Below are positions 15,768 through 25,025 of a stretch of DNA of 64,000 bases, in pieces. Under the pieces are notes generated by a model. It made no database searches, was not told where the DNA came from, and worked only from the letters and a program-made list of their open reading frames with translations. Position numbers and translations under genes: made by a program. The stretch comes from Ramlibacter paludis (GTDB lineage: Bacteria > Pseudomonadota > Gammaproteobacteria > Burkholderiales > Burkholderiaceae_C), in contig NZ_JAKLTM010000001.1 in the NCBI RefSeq assembly GCF_022012305.1, positions 310,001-374,000 on the forward strand, written 5' to 3'. How positions within the stretch are numbered: the stretch's first letter is position 1; each line of letters starts with the position of its first letter.

Positions 15768-18425
15768 GTGCACGCCGATGCCAGCCCCGTTCCCGCCAGC
15801 GACCTGCTGCTGAAGGTCACGCCGCCGCGCGTGCCGCGCAACCTCGTTGCGCGGCCGGCGCTGGCCGCACGCCACCCGAGCCTGCGCGACCGGCCGGTGG
15901 TGCTGGTGCAGGCGCCGGCCGGCTTCGGCAAGACTTCGCTGCTGGCGCAATGGCGGCTGGAGCACCTGGCCGAGGGCGCCGCGGTGGCCTGGCTGCAGGC
16001 ACAACGCCAGGACGAGATTCCGCGCTTCGTGCAGGCGCTGGCACTTGCCGTCCGCAGCGGCGCGGGCCGCCCGACCTTCGGCCACGTGCTACTGGAAAGC
16101 CTGCCCGGCCCCAACCTCGAAGGCGTGACCGCGTGGCTGGCCGAGCTCGCGCAAAGCGCGCTGCAGGTGGTGCTGGTGGTCGACGAGGCCGATCGCCTGC
16201 CCGACGCCAGCCGCGAAGCGCTCGCCTACGTGCTGCGCAACGCGCCGCCCAACCTGCGCTGCATCGTCGCGGCGCGCTCCGACTGCAACCTTGGGCTCGA
16301 GGACATGGTGGCCTATGGCCATGCCGTGCTGGTCGACGCGCCGCAGCTGCGCTTCTCGCTGGCGGAAACCATCGAGCTGATGCGGCAGCGTTTCGGCGAC
16401 GCCGCCCAGCCCGACGCCGCCGCGCGCCTGCACGAAGTGACCGAAGGCTGGCCGCTCGGATTGCAGCTGGCGCTGTCGCTGCGCACCACGCCCGCCGACT
16501 TCAGCGGCATGGACCGCGGCGAGCCGCACGACGGCGCGATGCGCGAGCGCTTCGTCGCCCACCTGCTGGGAAACCTCGATCCGGCCGACGCGGCTTTCCT
16601 GGCACTGGTCTCGGTGGCCGACCCGCTGCATCCCGACCTGTGCGCCGCGCTCACGCAGGACGCGCAGGCGCCGCAGCGCCTCGCGCGCCTGCAGCGCGAC
16701 ACGCCGATCTTCACTGCCAGCCACGAAGGCGAGTGGGTGCGCATGCACGCGCTCGCGCGCACGGCCATGCGCGAACGCTTCGACGCGCTGCCGGCGGATG
16801 AACAGCATGCGGTGCGGCAACGTGCCGCGGCCTGGCTGGCCGATCACGCCATGCTGGAGGAGGCCGCGTCGCAGTTGCTGAGCGCCGGCGACACGCAGCA
16901 GGCCTACGCGCTCGCCGAGCGCAGCCTCTACGACTCGCTGATGCAGCAAGGCCGCCAGGGTGCGGTGCTCGAGTGGCTGGCACTGCTGCCGCCGCAGGAG
17001 CTGGAGCACCGGCCGCGCCTGCTTCTGGCCGCGGCCTGGTCGCTCGCCTTGAGCGAGCGCAACGAAGAGGCCCAGCAGCTCGTGCAGCGCCTGCTGGCGC
17101 AGCGCAACGTGGACGAGAGCCTGCGCCGCGAGTGCGACCTGATCCTGGGCGGCGCCGCGTTGTTTGCCGACGAGCCGGACCGCTTCGCCGAACTGCACCG
17201 TCCTTGGCTCTCTTCACCGCCGCTCGGCAGCCCGCTGCTGCAGCAGGTGCACGCGAACCGCTGCGCCTTCCTCGCGCTGCTGGAGGGCGAGCCGGCGCTG
17301 GCGCGCCTGCAGCAGCAGAAGGGGCCGAGCCCCGCGCTCAGCGCGGAACAGGGCTACCTGCAGCGCTGGAGCGTCTTCATCATCGCCCTCAGCTACCTGT
17401 GGGAAGGCCAGGTGCTGCTGGCCGACCAGTTGCTGCGGCCGGTGCTCGCCCTCGCCGAAGCCGACCTCGGCCGCCGCAGCCCGTTTGCCTGCGCGCTGGC
17501 GGCGCTGCATGCCTCGGCCTTGTGGGAACGCGACCTGCCCGAAGAGGCCGTCGCGGTGCTGGCCAATCGTCTCGACGTGGTGGAGCGCAGCGGGCCGCCC
17601 GAATGTGTGCTGCTCGCCTACCGCACGCTGGCCCGCGTTGCCGCGGCAAGTGGCGCCGAACACCGCACGCTGGAGCTGCTGGGCGCGCTCGACGCGGTCG
17701 GCATCGCCCGCAAGCTGCCGCGCCTGCGCGTGGCGAGCCTGGCCGAACAGGTGCGCGTGCATGCGCGCAGCGGCCGCGGCGAGACCTGCAAGGCGCTGAC
17801 GAAACAGTTGGCCGAGTTCCTGGAAACGCCGGGCCTGCCGCAAGGACCGCTGTGGCAGCGCGGCGTGCACATGCTGCAGGCCGCCACGCAAGGCTACGCG
17901 GCGATCGCCGCCGGCGAATGGCGCGCGGCGCTGGAGCCGCTGGCGCGCGCCGACGCCGCTGCGCTGGCGATGAAGCAGGGCCGCATGCGCATCGAGCTGC
18001 TGGGCCTGCGCGCCTATGCCTTGAACCGCTGCGGCGAGCGGGCCGAGCCGCTGTTGCGCGAGGCACTGGAACTGGCGAATTCGTATGGCCTGCAGCGGGT
18101 GTTTGCCGACGCCCACCCGGCGCTGGGCGCCTGGGTGCGCGAACTGGCGGGCAGCGGTGAACGCACCGCCGCACCGGCCCCGCGCGCGGCGCCGGCAGCC
18201 GCGCCCGCCGCGCTCCCATTGCCCAGCATGGCGCTCACGCCCAAGGAGCGCGAGGTGCTGGCGCTGCTGGCCAAGGGCCTGTCGAACAAGGAAATCGGCC
18301 GCGCCCTGCAAGTGGGCGAAGAGACCGTGAAGTGGCACCTGAAGAACCTGTTCGCCAAGCTGGACGCCGGCACGCGCAAGCAGGTGGTCGCCCGGGCCCG
18401 GATCTTCGGCCTGCTGGCCGAGTAG
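15768..18425 (+). CDS. Large ATP-binding LuxR/MalT-type regulator
   Basis: 885 residues starting at a GTG. Walker A 'APAGFGKTSLLAQW' (49-62) and Walker-B-like 'VVLVVDEADRLP' place an AAA/STAND NTPase at the N terminus; the centre is helical and TPR-like ('LLLAAAWSLALSERNEEAQQ'), and the last 65 residues are a LuxR HTH, 'LTPKEREVLALLAKGLSNKEIG' split by 'EETVKWHLKNLF'. MalT-type (LAL) proteins bind an inducer in the TPR region, multimerise with ATP and activate sigma70 promoters. It lies 84 bases upstream of the eight-gene TauD/BKACE operon on the same strand, so it is the obvious candidate activator. Confidence 0.92.
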   Translation: MHADASPVPASDLLLKVTPPRVPRNLVARPALAARHPSLRDRPVVLVQAPAGFGKTSLLAQWRLEHLAEGAAVAWLQAQRQDEIPRFVQALALAVRSGAGRPTFGHVLLESLPGPNLEGVTAWLAELAQSALQVVLVVDEADRLPDASREALAYVLRNAPPNLRCIVAARSDCNLGLEDMVAYGHAVLVDAPQLRFSLAETIELMRQRFGDAAQPDAAARLHEVTEGWPLGLQLALSLRTTPADFSGMDRGEPHDGAMRERFVAHLLGNLDPADAAFLALVSVADPLHPDLCAALTQDAQAPQRLARLQRDTPIFTASHEGEWVRMHALARTAMRERFDALPADEQHAVRQRAAAWLADHAMLEEAASQLLSAGDTQQAYALAERSLYDSLMQQGRQGAVLEWLALLPPQELEHRPRLLLAAAWSLALSERNEEAQQLVQRLLAQRNVDESLRRECDLILGGAALFADEPDRFAELHRPWLSSPPLGSPLLQQVHANRCAFLALLEGEPALARLQQQKGPSPALSAEQGYLQRWSVFIIALSYLWEGQVLLADQLLRPVLALAEADLGRRSPFACALAALHASALWERDLPEEAVAVLANRLDVVERSGPPECVLLAYRTLARVAAASGAEHRTLELLGALDAVGIARKLPRLRVASLAEQVRVHARSGRGETCKALTKQLAEFLETPGLPQGPLWQRGVHMLQAATQGYAAIAAGEWRAALEPLARADAAALAMKQGRMRIELLGLRAYALNRCGERAEPLLREALELANSYGLQRVFADAHPALGAWVRELAGSGERTAAPAPRAAPAAAPAALPLPSMALTPKEREVLALLAKGLSNKEIGRALQVGEETVKWHLKNLFAKLDAGTRKQVVARARIFGLLAE

Positions 18426-18440
18426 CGGCCGCGCCGCCCA

Positions 18441-18471
18441 CCCCCCTGCCAAGGGGGGGTCTTCTCCCCCC
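18441..18471 (+). promoter_or_regulatory. C6-G7-C6 tract: alternative hairpins between regulator and operon
   Basis: Six C (18441-18446), seven G (18453-18459) and six C (18466-18471) are separated by 6-base spacers. The G tract can pair with either C tract, giving two mutually exclusive hairpins. There is no U tract, so it is not a classic intrinsic terminator. It lies between the LuxR/MalT gene stop (18425) and the TTG start of the dioxygenase (18510). It may be a weak terminator or a slippage-prone tract. Confidence 0.4.
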
Positions 18472-18509
18472 TCCCCTGACTACTCTTCGGGCCATACCGA
18501 GGAGACATC

Positions 18510-19364
18510 TTGGACATCCGTGTAGAGCCCATGACCTGCGCCATCGGCGCCCGCCTGGAAGGCGTCAGCCTGGCGGAGGCTTCCCGCAACCCGGCGCTGG
18601 CCGACGCGATCCGCGCCCAGCTGGTGAAGCACAAAGTGCTGTTCTTTCGCGGCCAGGAACTGACCCGCGCCGAGCACGTCGCCTTTGCCCGCCACTTCGG
18701 CGAGCTCGAGACCCATCCGGTGGCCGGCAGCGACCCCGACCATCCCGGCCTGGTGCGCATCTACAAGTCGCCCGACACGCCCAACGACCGCTACGAAAAC
18801 GCCTGGCACACCGACGCCACCTGGCGCGAGAAGCCGCCCTTCGGCTGCGTGCTGCGCTGCGTGGAATGCCCGCCGGTGGGTGGCGACACCATGTGGGCAA
18901 ACATGGCGCTGGCCTACGAGCGGCTGCCCGAGCAGGTCAAGCAGCAGATCGCCGGCCTGCGCGCGCGCCACAGCATCGAAGCGAGCTTCGGCGCGGCGAT
19001 GCCGATCGAGAAGCGCCTGGCGCTGCGGGCGCAGTTCCCGGACGCCGAGCACCCGGTGGTGCGCACGCACCCCGACACCGGCGAAAAGATCCTGTTCGTG
19101 AACGCGTTCACCACGCACTTCACCAACTTCCACACGCCCGCCAACGTGCGCGTGGGCCAGGACTACAGCCTGGGCGCCCCGGCGCTCCTGAACTACCTGG
19201 TCACGCAGGCCTACATCCCCGAATACCAGGTGCGCTGGCGCTGGCAGCCGGGCGACGTGGTCATGTGGGACAACCGGTCCACGCAGCACTACGCGGTGAT
19301 GGACTACCCGCCCTGCCACCGCAAGATGGAACGCGCCGGAATCGTCGGCGAAGCCACCTACTGA
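18510..19364 (+). CDS. TauD/TfdA-family Fe(II)/2-oxoglutarate dioxygenase
   Basis: 284 residues. The start is a TTG preceded by gaggagac, chosen because no in-frame ATG gives the conserved N terminus 'IRVEPMTCAIGARLEGVSLA'. The facial triad is H100-T-D102 in 'NAWHTDATW' and H260 in 'RSTQHYAV'; Arg275 in 'CHRKMERAGIVG' should bind 2-oxoglutarate. The family hydroxylates taurine, phenoxyacetates, carnitine-like or sulfate-ester substrates, often cleaving a C-X bond. First gene of an eight-gene operon. Together with the next gene it suggests oxidative attack on a substituted acid followed by keto-acid cleavage (inference). Confidence 0.92.
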   Translation: MDIRVEPMTCAIGARLEGVSLAEASRNPALADAIRAQLVKHKVLFFRGQELTRAEHVAFARHFGELETHPVAGSDPDHPGLVRIYKSPDTPNDRYENAWHTDATWREKPPFGCVLRCVECPPVGGDTMWANMALAYERLPEQVKQQIAGLRARHSIEASFGAAMPIEKRLALRAQFPDAEHPVVRTHPDTGEKILFVNAFTTHFTNFHTPANVRVGQDYSLGAPALLNYLVTQAYIPEYQVRWRWQPGDVVMWDNRSTQHYAVMDYPPCHRKMERAGIVGEATY

Positions 19365-19384
19365 TTTCCACCCTAGGACAAGCC

Positions 19385-20443
19385 ATGAATTTCCTCGACG
19401 GTTCGCTGTTTCCCGAAAACCAGGACAAGCTGGTCATCACCGCCGCGCCCTACGGCCCCGAGTGGCAGCCTTCCGACTTCCCGGAAGACATCCCGGTGAC
19501 GATGGAAGCGCAGGTGCAGAAGGCGGTGGATTGCTACAACGCCGGCGCCACGGTGCTGCACCTGCACGTGCGCGAACTCGATGGCAAGGGCTCCAAGAAG
19601 CTGTCGAAGTTCAACGAGCTGATCGCCGGCGTGCGCAAGGCCGTGCCCGACATGATCATCCAGGTGGGCGGTTCGATCTCCTTCGCGCCGGAGAGCGACG
19701 GCGCCGCCGCCAAGTGGCTGTCCGACGACACGCGCCACATGCTGGCCGACCTGGACCCGAAGCCGGACCAGGTGACGGTGACGGTCAACACCTCGCAGAT
19801 GAACGTGCTGGAGCAGATGGACCTCGAGGACATCGCCGGCACCTCGCTCGCGCAGCCGGACTACAACCGTGCCTACACCGAGATGATCGTGCCCTCGACG
19901 CCGAGCTTCTTCGAGGAGCACGTGCGCCGCCTGTCCAGGGCCGGCATCCAGAGCGCCTTCCAGTTCTACAACATCAACAGCTACGAGACCGTCGAGCGCC
20001 TGATCCGCCGCGGCATCTACAAGGGCCCGCTGGTCTGCAACTGGGTGGCGATCGGCGGCGGCATGGACCAGCCCACCATCTACAGCCTGGCCAACTTCCT
20101 GCGCGCGATTCCCGACGGCACCATGCTGACGGTGGAAAGCAGCATGCGCAACGTGCTGCCGGTCAACATGATGGGCATCGCCATGGGCCTGCACGTGCGC
20201 TGTGGCATCGAGGACAACCTGTGGAACCAGTCGCGCACCGCGAAGATGACCACGGTGCAGCAGGTCGAGCAACTGGTGCGCATGTCGCGCGAGTTCGGCC
20301 GCGAGGTCGCCACCGGCAAGGAAGCGCGCAAGATCTGCAAGATCGGCGTGTTCTACGAGACCGTGGAAGAGACGCTGGCTGCCAACGGCTTCGCGCCGAA
20401 CGCCAAGGGCCGGCAGCAAGGCTTCCTGCGCAAGGCGGCGTGA
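19385..20443 (+). CDS. BKACE (DUF849) beta-keto acid cleavage enzyme
   Basis: 352 residues. 'LVITAAPYGP' near the N terminus and the zinc ligands H59 and H61 in 'TVLHLHVRELDGKGSKK' define the BKACE family, which condenses a beta-keto acid with acetyl-CoA to give acetoacetate plus a new CoA thioester. 'IQVGGS', 'NTSQMN', 'FQFYNINS' and the metal-binding Glu in 'LTVESSMRNVLP' follow. It is longer than the usual 270-310 residues because of an extended C terminus ('VEETLAANGFAPNAKGRQQG'). A known member cleaves dehydrocarnitine. The partner dioxygenase suggests a related substrate class, but the exact acid is unknown. The stop overlaps the next start (TGATG). Confidence 0.92.
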   Translation: MNFLDGSLFPENQDKLVITAAPYGPEWQPSDFPEDIPVTMEAQVQKAVDCYNAGATVLHLHVRELDGKGSKKLSKFNELIAGVRKAVPDMIIQVGGSISFAPESDGAAAKWLSDDTRHMLADLDPKPDQVTVTVNTSQMNVLEQMDLEDIAGTSLAQPDYNRAYTEMIVPSTPSFFEEHVRRLSRAGIQSAFQFYNINSYETVERLIRRGIYKGPLVCNWVAIGGGMDQPTIYSLANFLRAIPDGTMLTVESSMRNVLPVNMMGIAMGLHVRCGIEDNLWNQSRTAKMTTVQQVEQLVRMSREFGREVATGKEARKICKIGVFYETVEETLAANGFAPNAKGRQQGFLRKAA

Positions 20444-21033
20444 TGGCTGCCGCCGAAGCCGCGACCGTCCTGATCGTCCCCGGCCTGCGCGACCACGTCG
20501 AGCAGCACTGGCAGACGATGCTGGCCGCGCGCCTGCCGCGCGTGCGTTCGGTGCCGCCGATGGGCCGCACGGACCTGGATTGCCTCACGCGCGTCGACGC
20601 GCTCGAGCGCGAAGCCCAGGCCATCGACGGGCCGATCGTGCTGGTGGCGCACAGCGGCGGCGTGAAGACCGTCGTGCAGTGGGCACGCCGCACCACCCGC
20701 GCCGTGTCGGGTGCGCTGCTGGCCACGCCGCCCGACTTCGAGGAGCCCATGCCCGACGGCTATCCGACGGTGGCCGAACTGCGCGCCAACGGCTGGCTGC
20801 CCGCGCCGCGCGGGCCGCTTCCTTTCCCCGCCATCGTCGCGGCCAGCCGCAACGACCCGCTGGCTCGCTTCGAGCGGGTGGAAGAGATGGCCTTCGACTG
20901 GGGCGCCAAGCTGGTGGATCTGGGCGACGTCGGCCACCTGAACCCCGCTTCCGGCTACGGCCCCTGGCCGCAGGCCGAGGACTTCATCACCGCATTGATC
21001 CTGGCCGCCCGCGTTCCCGCGCGCGCCGCCTGA
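20443..21033 (+). CDS. RBBP9/YdeN-like alpha/beta hydrolase
   Basis: 196 residues. It starts 'TVLIVPGLRDHVEQHWQTM', the RBBP9/YdeN opening that places an oxyanion-hole loop early. The nucleophile is Ser71 in 'VLVAHSGGV' (an AHSGG variant of GxSxG), with the acid in 'AASRNDPLA' and the base in 'DVGHLNPASG'. Members are small serine hydrolases of mostly unknown substrate. It is translationally coupled to the BKACE gene and probably hydrolyses an ester or thioester made in this pathway (inference). Confidence 0.88.
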   Translation: MAAAEAATVLIVPGLRDHVEQHWQTMLAARLPRVRSVPPMGRTDLDCLTRVDALEREAQAIDGPIVLVAHSGGVKTVVQWARRTTRAVSGALLATPPDFEEPMPDGYPTVAELRANGWLPAPRGPLPFPAIVAASRNDPLARFERVEEMAFDWGAKLVDLGDVGHLNPASGYGPWPQAEDFITALILAARVPARAA

Positions 21034-21046
21034 AGGAGGACACCCC

Positions 21047-22018
21047 ATGGCCAACGCCATTCGCCTGTACGAAACCGGCGGCCCGGAAGTGCTGCGCCAC
21101 GAGCAAGTGGAAGTCGGGGCGCCCGGCCCCGGGCAGGTGCGCGTGCGCCACGCCTACGTGGCCGTCAACTTCATCGACATCTACTTCCGCACCGGCCGCT
21201 ATCCGCTGCCGCTGCCCAACGGCATCGGCTCCGACGCCGTCGGCGTGGTGGAAGCGGTGGGCGAAGGCGTCACCGAATTCGCGCCGGGCGACCGCGTCGG
21301 CTACCTGCTGGGGCCGCAAGGCGCCTATGCGGACGTGCGCCTGGTGCCGGCCGAGGTGCTGATCCCGCTGCCGGAAGGCGTGAGCGACAGCACCGCGGCC
21401 ACGCTGATGATGAAGGGCATGACGGCGCAGTACCTGTTCCGCCAGGTCTATCCGCTGCAAGGCGGCGAGACCATCCTGTACCACGCGGCCGCAGGCGGCG
21501 TCGGCCTGGTGGCGTGCCAGTGGGCCAAGGCGCTGGGCGTGCGCATGATCGGCACCGTCAGCACCGACGAGAAGGCCGAAGTCGCCAAGGCGCACGGCTG
21601 CGCCGAAGTGATCGTGACTTCGCGCGAGGACATCGCCAAGCGCGTGCGCGAACTCACCGACGGCAAGGGCGTGCCGGTGGTCTACGACTCCGTCGGCAAG
21701 GACACGCTGATGGCGTCGCTCGACAGCCTGCAGCCGCGCGGCCACCTCGTGAGCAACGGCACCAGCTCCGGCCCGGTGGTGATCGACACGACGCTGCTCG
21801 CGGTGAAGGGCTCGATCTGGGTGACGCGCCCGGCGATGATCCATTACGCGACCCCGCGTGCGCACATGCTGAAGATGGCCGAGGAACTCTTCGGCCTGGT
21901 GCAGGCCGGCAAGATCCGCAGCGAGCCGAGCCGCAGCTTCGCGCTGCGCGATGCCGCCGAGGCGCACCGCGCATTGGAATCGCGCCAGACCACGGGCGCC
22001 ACGGTGCTTGTGCCATGA
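21047..22018 (+). CDS. Quinone oxidoreductase-like zinc-free MDR protein
   Basis: 323 residues of the medium-chain dehydrogenase fold. 'ETGGPEVLRHEQVEV' at the start, 'VNFIDIYFRTGRYP' (residues about 37-50) and NADPH-binding 'YHAAAGGVGLVACQWAKALG' (about 145-164) match Qor/zeta-crystallin proteins; structural zinc cysteines are lacking. The usual reaction is NADPH-dependent one-electron quinone or enone reduction. In this operon it may reduce an alpha,beta-unsaturated or keto intermediate. A strong aaggagg precedes the ATG, and the stop overlaps the following MFS start (ATGA). Confidence 0.92.
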   Translation: MANAIRLYETGGPEVLRHEQVEVGAPGPGQVRVRHAYVAVNFIDIYFRTGRYPLPLPNGIGSDAVGVVEAVGEGVTEFAPGDRVGYLLGPQGAYADVRLVPAEVLIPLPEGVSDSTAATLMMKGMTAQYLFRQVYPLQGGETILYHAAAGGVGLVACQWAKALGVRMIGTVSTDEKAEVAKAHGCAEVIVTSREDIAKRVRELTDGKGVPVVYDSVGKDTLMASLDSLQPRGHLVSNGTSSGPVVIDTTLLAVKGSIWVTRPAMIHYATPRAHMLKMAEELFGLVQAGKIRSEPSRSFALRDAAEAHRALESRQTTGATVLVP

Positions 22019-23373
22019 GCGTGCAGATCAGCTCGCTGGAGTCGCGGCCCGCGACGCTGGGCGGCGCCGACGGCTACCTGTTCGGCCGCCGCGCCGCCTG
22101 GTTCGCCTTCGCGATGACCATCGCCCTGATGATCGTCGACTACGTCGACCGCCAGGTCATCGTGTCCCTGTTCCCGCACATGAAGGCGGACTGGGGCTGG
22201 TCCGACGCGCAGCTGGGCAGCCTGGTCTCCATCGTCTCGGTGACCGTGGCCCTGGGCGCGCTGCCGGTGGCGCTGTTCGCCGACCGCGCGAGCCGCGTGC
22301 GCAGCATCGCCGCGATGGCCGGCCTGTGGAGCCTGGCCACGATCTCCTGCATGTTCACCCGCAACTACGGCCAGCTGCTGGCTGCACGCGCGATGGTCGG
22401 GCTCGGCGAAGCGGGCTACGGCTCGGTCGGCGCCGCGCTGATCGCCAGCCACTTTCCCGCGCGGCTGCGCGGCGCGCTGCTGGCGGGCTTCTTCGCCTGC
22501 GCGTCGGTGGGCTCGGTGCTGGGCGTGATGCTCGGCGGATTCATCGCGGCCCGCTGGGGCTGGCAGGCTGCTTTCGGCGTGGTCGGCGTCCCCGGCCTGG
22601 TGCTGGCAGTGCTGTACCTGAAGGTGCGCGACTACCGCACGGTGGAACTCACGCCGCAGCTCGATCGCACCACCCGCAGCCTGCGCGACACCGTGCGGCA
22701 CGTCGTGCGCGTCCTGACGCGTTCGCGCACCATGCTGTGGGTGTGCGTGGGCGGCGCGGCCCAACTGGTGGTGGTCTCGGCCGTGTGGTCGTGGCTGCCC
22801 AGCTTCTTCAACCGCCTGCACGGCATGGCCCCCGAGCGCGCTTCGGTGTTTGCCGGTGCCGTGGTGCTGGCGGGCGCCGCGGGCAGCGTGGTGTGGGGCG
22901 CCGTGGTCGACCGCGCCGGCCTGCGCCAGCCGCGCCGCAAGCTGCTCGCGATGGCCGTGCTGTGCCTGCTGTCGCTGCTGCTGCTGGTCGCCGCCTTCGG
23001 CCTGGCCACGGATGCGACGCTGCAACTGGCGCTGATCGTCGCCGGCGGCTTCGTCATGACCTGCACGGTCGGCCCGGTGTCGGCGATCGTGATCGACGTC
23101 GTGCACCCTGGCGTGCGCGCCACCGGCTCCTCGGTGCTCGCGCTGTTCCAGAACCTGTTCGGCCTGGCCGCCGGCCCCGTCGTCGCCGGCCTGCTGTCCG
23201 ACAGCTGGGGCCTGCAGGCGGCGCTGTCCGCCACGCCGCTGTTCGCCCTGCCCGCGGCGGCCGCCTTCCTGCTGGCCGCTCGCACCTATGAATCGGACGC
23301 CGCGAGCGCGGCCGACCACCCTCCAGCCACCGCGCCGGCGCCGCTCGCCGCGAGCCCCGCCGCCAGCGCCTGA
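22015..23373 (+). CDS. MFS transporter
   Basis: 452 residues with 12 predicted helices. The first-loop signature 'ALFADRASRVRS' between helices 2 and 3 and 'GEAGYGSVGAALIASHFPARLRG' (helices 4-5) are typical of the spinster/ACS-like MFS branch, which exchanges organic acids with protons. 'VDYVDRQVI' in helix 1 carries the D-Y-x-D-R pattern seen in anion and carboxylate carriers. The C-terminal about 30 residues are Ala/Pro-rich and cytosolic. As the only permease besides the Bug receptor in this operon, it probably imports the pathway substrate. Confidence 0.92.
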   Translation: MSVQISSLESRPATLGGADGYLFGRRAAWFAFAMTIALMIVDYVDRQVIVSLFPHMKADWGWSDAQLGSLVSIVSVTVALGALPVALFADRASRVRSIAAMAGLWSLATISCMFTRNYGQLLAARAMVGLGEAGYGSVGAALIASHFPARLRGALLAGFFACASVGSVLGVMLGGFIAARWGWQAAFGVVGVPGLVLAVLYLKVRDYRTVELTPQLDRTTRSLRDTVRHVVRVLTRSRTMLWVCVGGAAQLVVVSAVWSWLPSFFNRLHGMAPERASVFAGAVVLAGAAGSVVWGAVVDRAGLRQPRRKLLAMAVLCLLSLLLLVAAFGLATDATLQLALIVAGGFVMTCTVGPVSAIVIDVVHPGVRATGSSVLALFQNLFGLAAGPVVAGLLSDSWGLQAALSATPLFALPAAAAFLLAARTYESDAASAADHPPATAPAPLAASPAASA

Positions 23374-23392
23374 ACCAGAAAGACAGAGAGCC

Positions 23393-25021
23393 ATGAACGG
23401 ATCCATGATGCAGCAGCCGCTGCTGATCTCCTCGCTGCTGCGGCACGCCGAGCGCCACCATCCCGAGCAGCAGATCGTGTCGCGCCGCGTGGAAGGCGAC
23501 ATCCACCGCTACACCTTCCGCGACATGGCCGGCCGCGTGCGCCAGCTGGCCAACGCGCTCAACGTGCTGGGCATCCACCACGGCGACCGCGTCGCCACGC
23601 TGGCCTGGAACGGCTACCGTCACATGGAGCTGTACTACGCGGTGTCGGGTTCCGGCGCCGTGCTGCACACGCTGAACCCGCGCCTGCATCCCGACCAGGT
23701 GGTCTGGATCGCCGACCACGCCGAAGACGAAGTGCTGTTCTTCGACCTGACTTTCCTGCCGCTGATCGAGGCGATCGCGCCGCGCGTGAAGACCATCAAG
23801 GCCTTCGTCGCCCTGACCGACCGCTCGCGCATGCCCGCTTCCAGCGCCGTGCCCAACCTGCTTTGCTACGAGGACTTGCTGGACCGCCAGCCCGACCACT
23901 TCGACTGGCCGACCTTCGACGAGAACACCGCCAGCTCGCTTTGCTACACCTCGGGCACCACCGGCCATCCCAAGGGCGCGCTGTACAGCCACCGCTCGAC
24001 GATGCTGCACACCTATGCGGTGGCGCTGCCCGACGCCATGAACGTCTCGGCCCGCGACGTGATCCTGCCCGTGGTGCCCATGTTCCACGTCAACGCCTGG
24101 GGCCTGCCGTACGCGGCCTGCATGACGGGCGCGCGGCTGGTGTTCCCCGGCCCCTTCCTGGACGGCAAGAACCTGCACGAGCTGTTCGAGGCCGAAGGCG
24201 TGACCATGTCGGCCGGCGTGCCCACCGTGTGGCAGGGCCTGCTGGCGCACGTGGAGGCCAACAACCTGAAGTTCTCGACGATGCGGCGCACGGTGATCGG
24301 CGGCTCCGCCTGCCCGCCCGCGATGATGGCCACCTTCCAGGACCGCTACGACGTGGCCGTGCTGCACGCCTGGGGCATGACCGAGATCAGCCCCCTGGGC
24401 ACGGTGTGCACGCTCAAGCCGCAGCAGCAAGGACTGCCGGCGGCGCAGCGGCTCGCCATCCAGGCCAAGCAGGGCCGCGCCGTGTACGGCGTGGACCTGA
24501 AGATCGTCGACGACGAGGGCCGCGAGCTGCCGCACGACGGCAAGGCCGCCGGCGAACTGATGGTGCGCGGGCCCTGGATCATCAGCCAGTACTTCAAGGG
24601 TGACGGCGGCCAGGTGCTTGTGGACGGCTGGTTTCCCACCGGCGACGTCGCCACCATCGACCCCGAGGGCTTCATGCAGATCACCGACCGCAGCAAGGAC
24701 GTGATCAAGTCCGGCGGCGAGTGGATCGGCTCGATCGACCTGGAGAACATCGCGATGGCGCATCCCGCCGTGGCGATGGCGGCCTGCATCGCGGCGCCGC
24801 ACCCCAAGTGGGACGAGCGGCCGCTGCTGGTGGTGGTGAAGAAGCCGGGGGCGCAAGTCTCGCGCACCGACCTGATCTCCTTCTACGAGGGCCGCATCGC
24901 CAAGTGGTGGACGCCCGACGACGTGGTGTTCGTCGACGCGATCCCGCTGGGCGCCACCGGCAAGATGCAGAAGAACAAGCTGCGCGAGCAGTTCCGCGAG
25001 CACCGCCTGCCCGGGATCTGA
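23393..25021 (+). CDS. Medium/long-chain fatty-acyl-CoA ligase-like (AMP-forming)
   Basis: 542 residues of the ANL superfamily. AMP-binding motif '[12 protein letters not shown]' (about 185-196), '[12 protein letters not shown]', the A5 motif '[12 protein letters not shown]', '[12 protein letters not shown]' and the adenylate-forming Lys in '[13 protein letters not shown]' near the C terminus. It converts a carboxylic acid, ATP and CoA to acyl-CoA. The FadD-like form suggests an aliphatic acid. It starts 19 bases after the MFS gene. Together with BKACE, which consumes acyl-CoA donors, it fits CoA-dependent breakdown of a carboxylic acid in the cytosol. Confidence 0.92.
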   Translation: MNGSMMQQPLLISSLLRHAERHHPEQQIVSRRVEGDIHRYTFRDMAGRVRQLANALNVLGIHHGDRVATLAWNGYRHMELYYAVSGSGAVLHTLNPRLHPDQVVWIADHAEDEVLFFDLTFLPLIEAIAPRVKTIKAFVALTDRSRMPASSAVPNLLCYEDLLDRQPDHFDWPTFDENTASSLCYTSGTTGHPKGALYSHRSTMLHTYAVALPDAMNVSARDVILPVVPMFHVNAWGLPYAACMTGARLVFPGPFLDGKNLHELFEAEGVTMSAGVPTVWQGLLAHVEANNLKFSTMRRTVIGGSACPPAMMATFQDRYDVAVLHAWGMTEISPLGTVCTLKPQQQGLPAAQRLAIQAKQGRAVYGVDLKIVDDEGRELPHDGKAAGELMVRGPWIISQYFKGDGGQVLVDGWFPTGDVATIDPEGFMQITDRSKDVIKSGGEWIGSIDLENIAMAHPAVAMAACIAAPHPKWDERPLLVVVKKPGAQVSRTDLISFYEGRIAKWWTPDDVVFVDAIPLGATGKMQKNKLREQFREHRLPGI

Positions 25022-25025
25022 AGCG

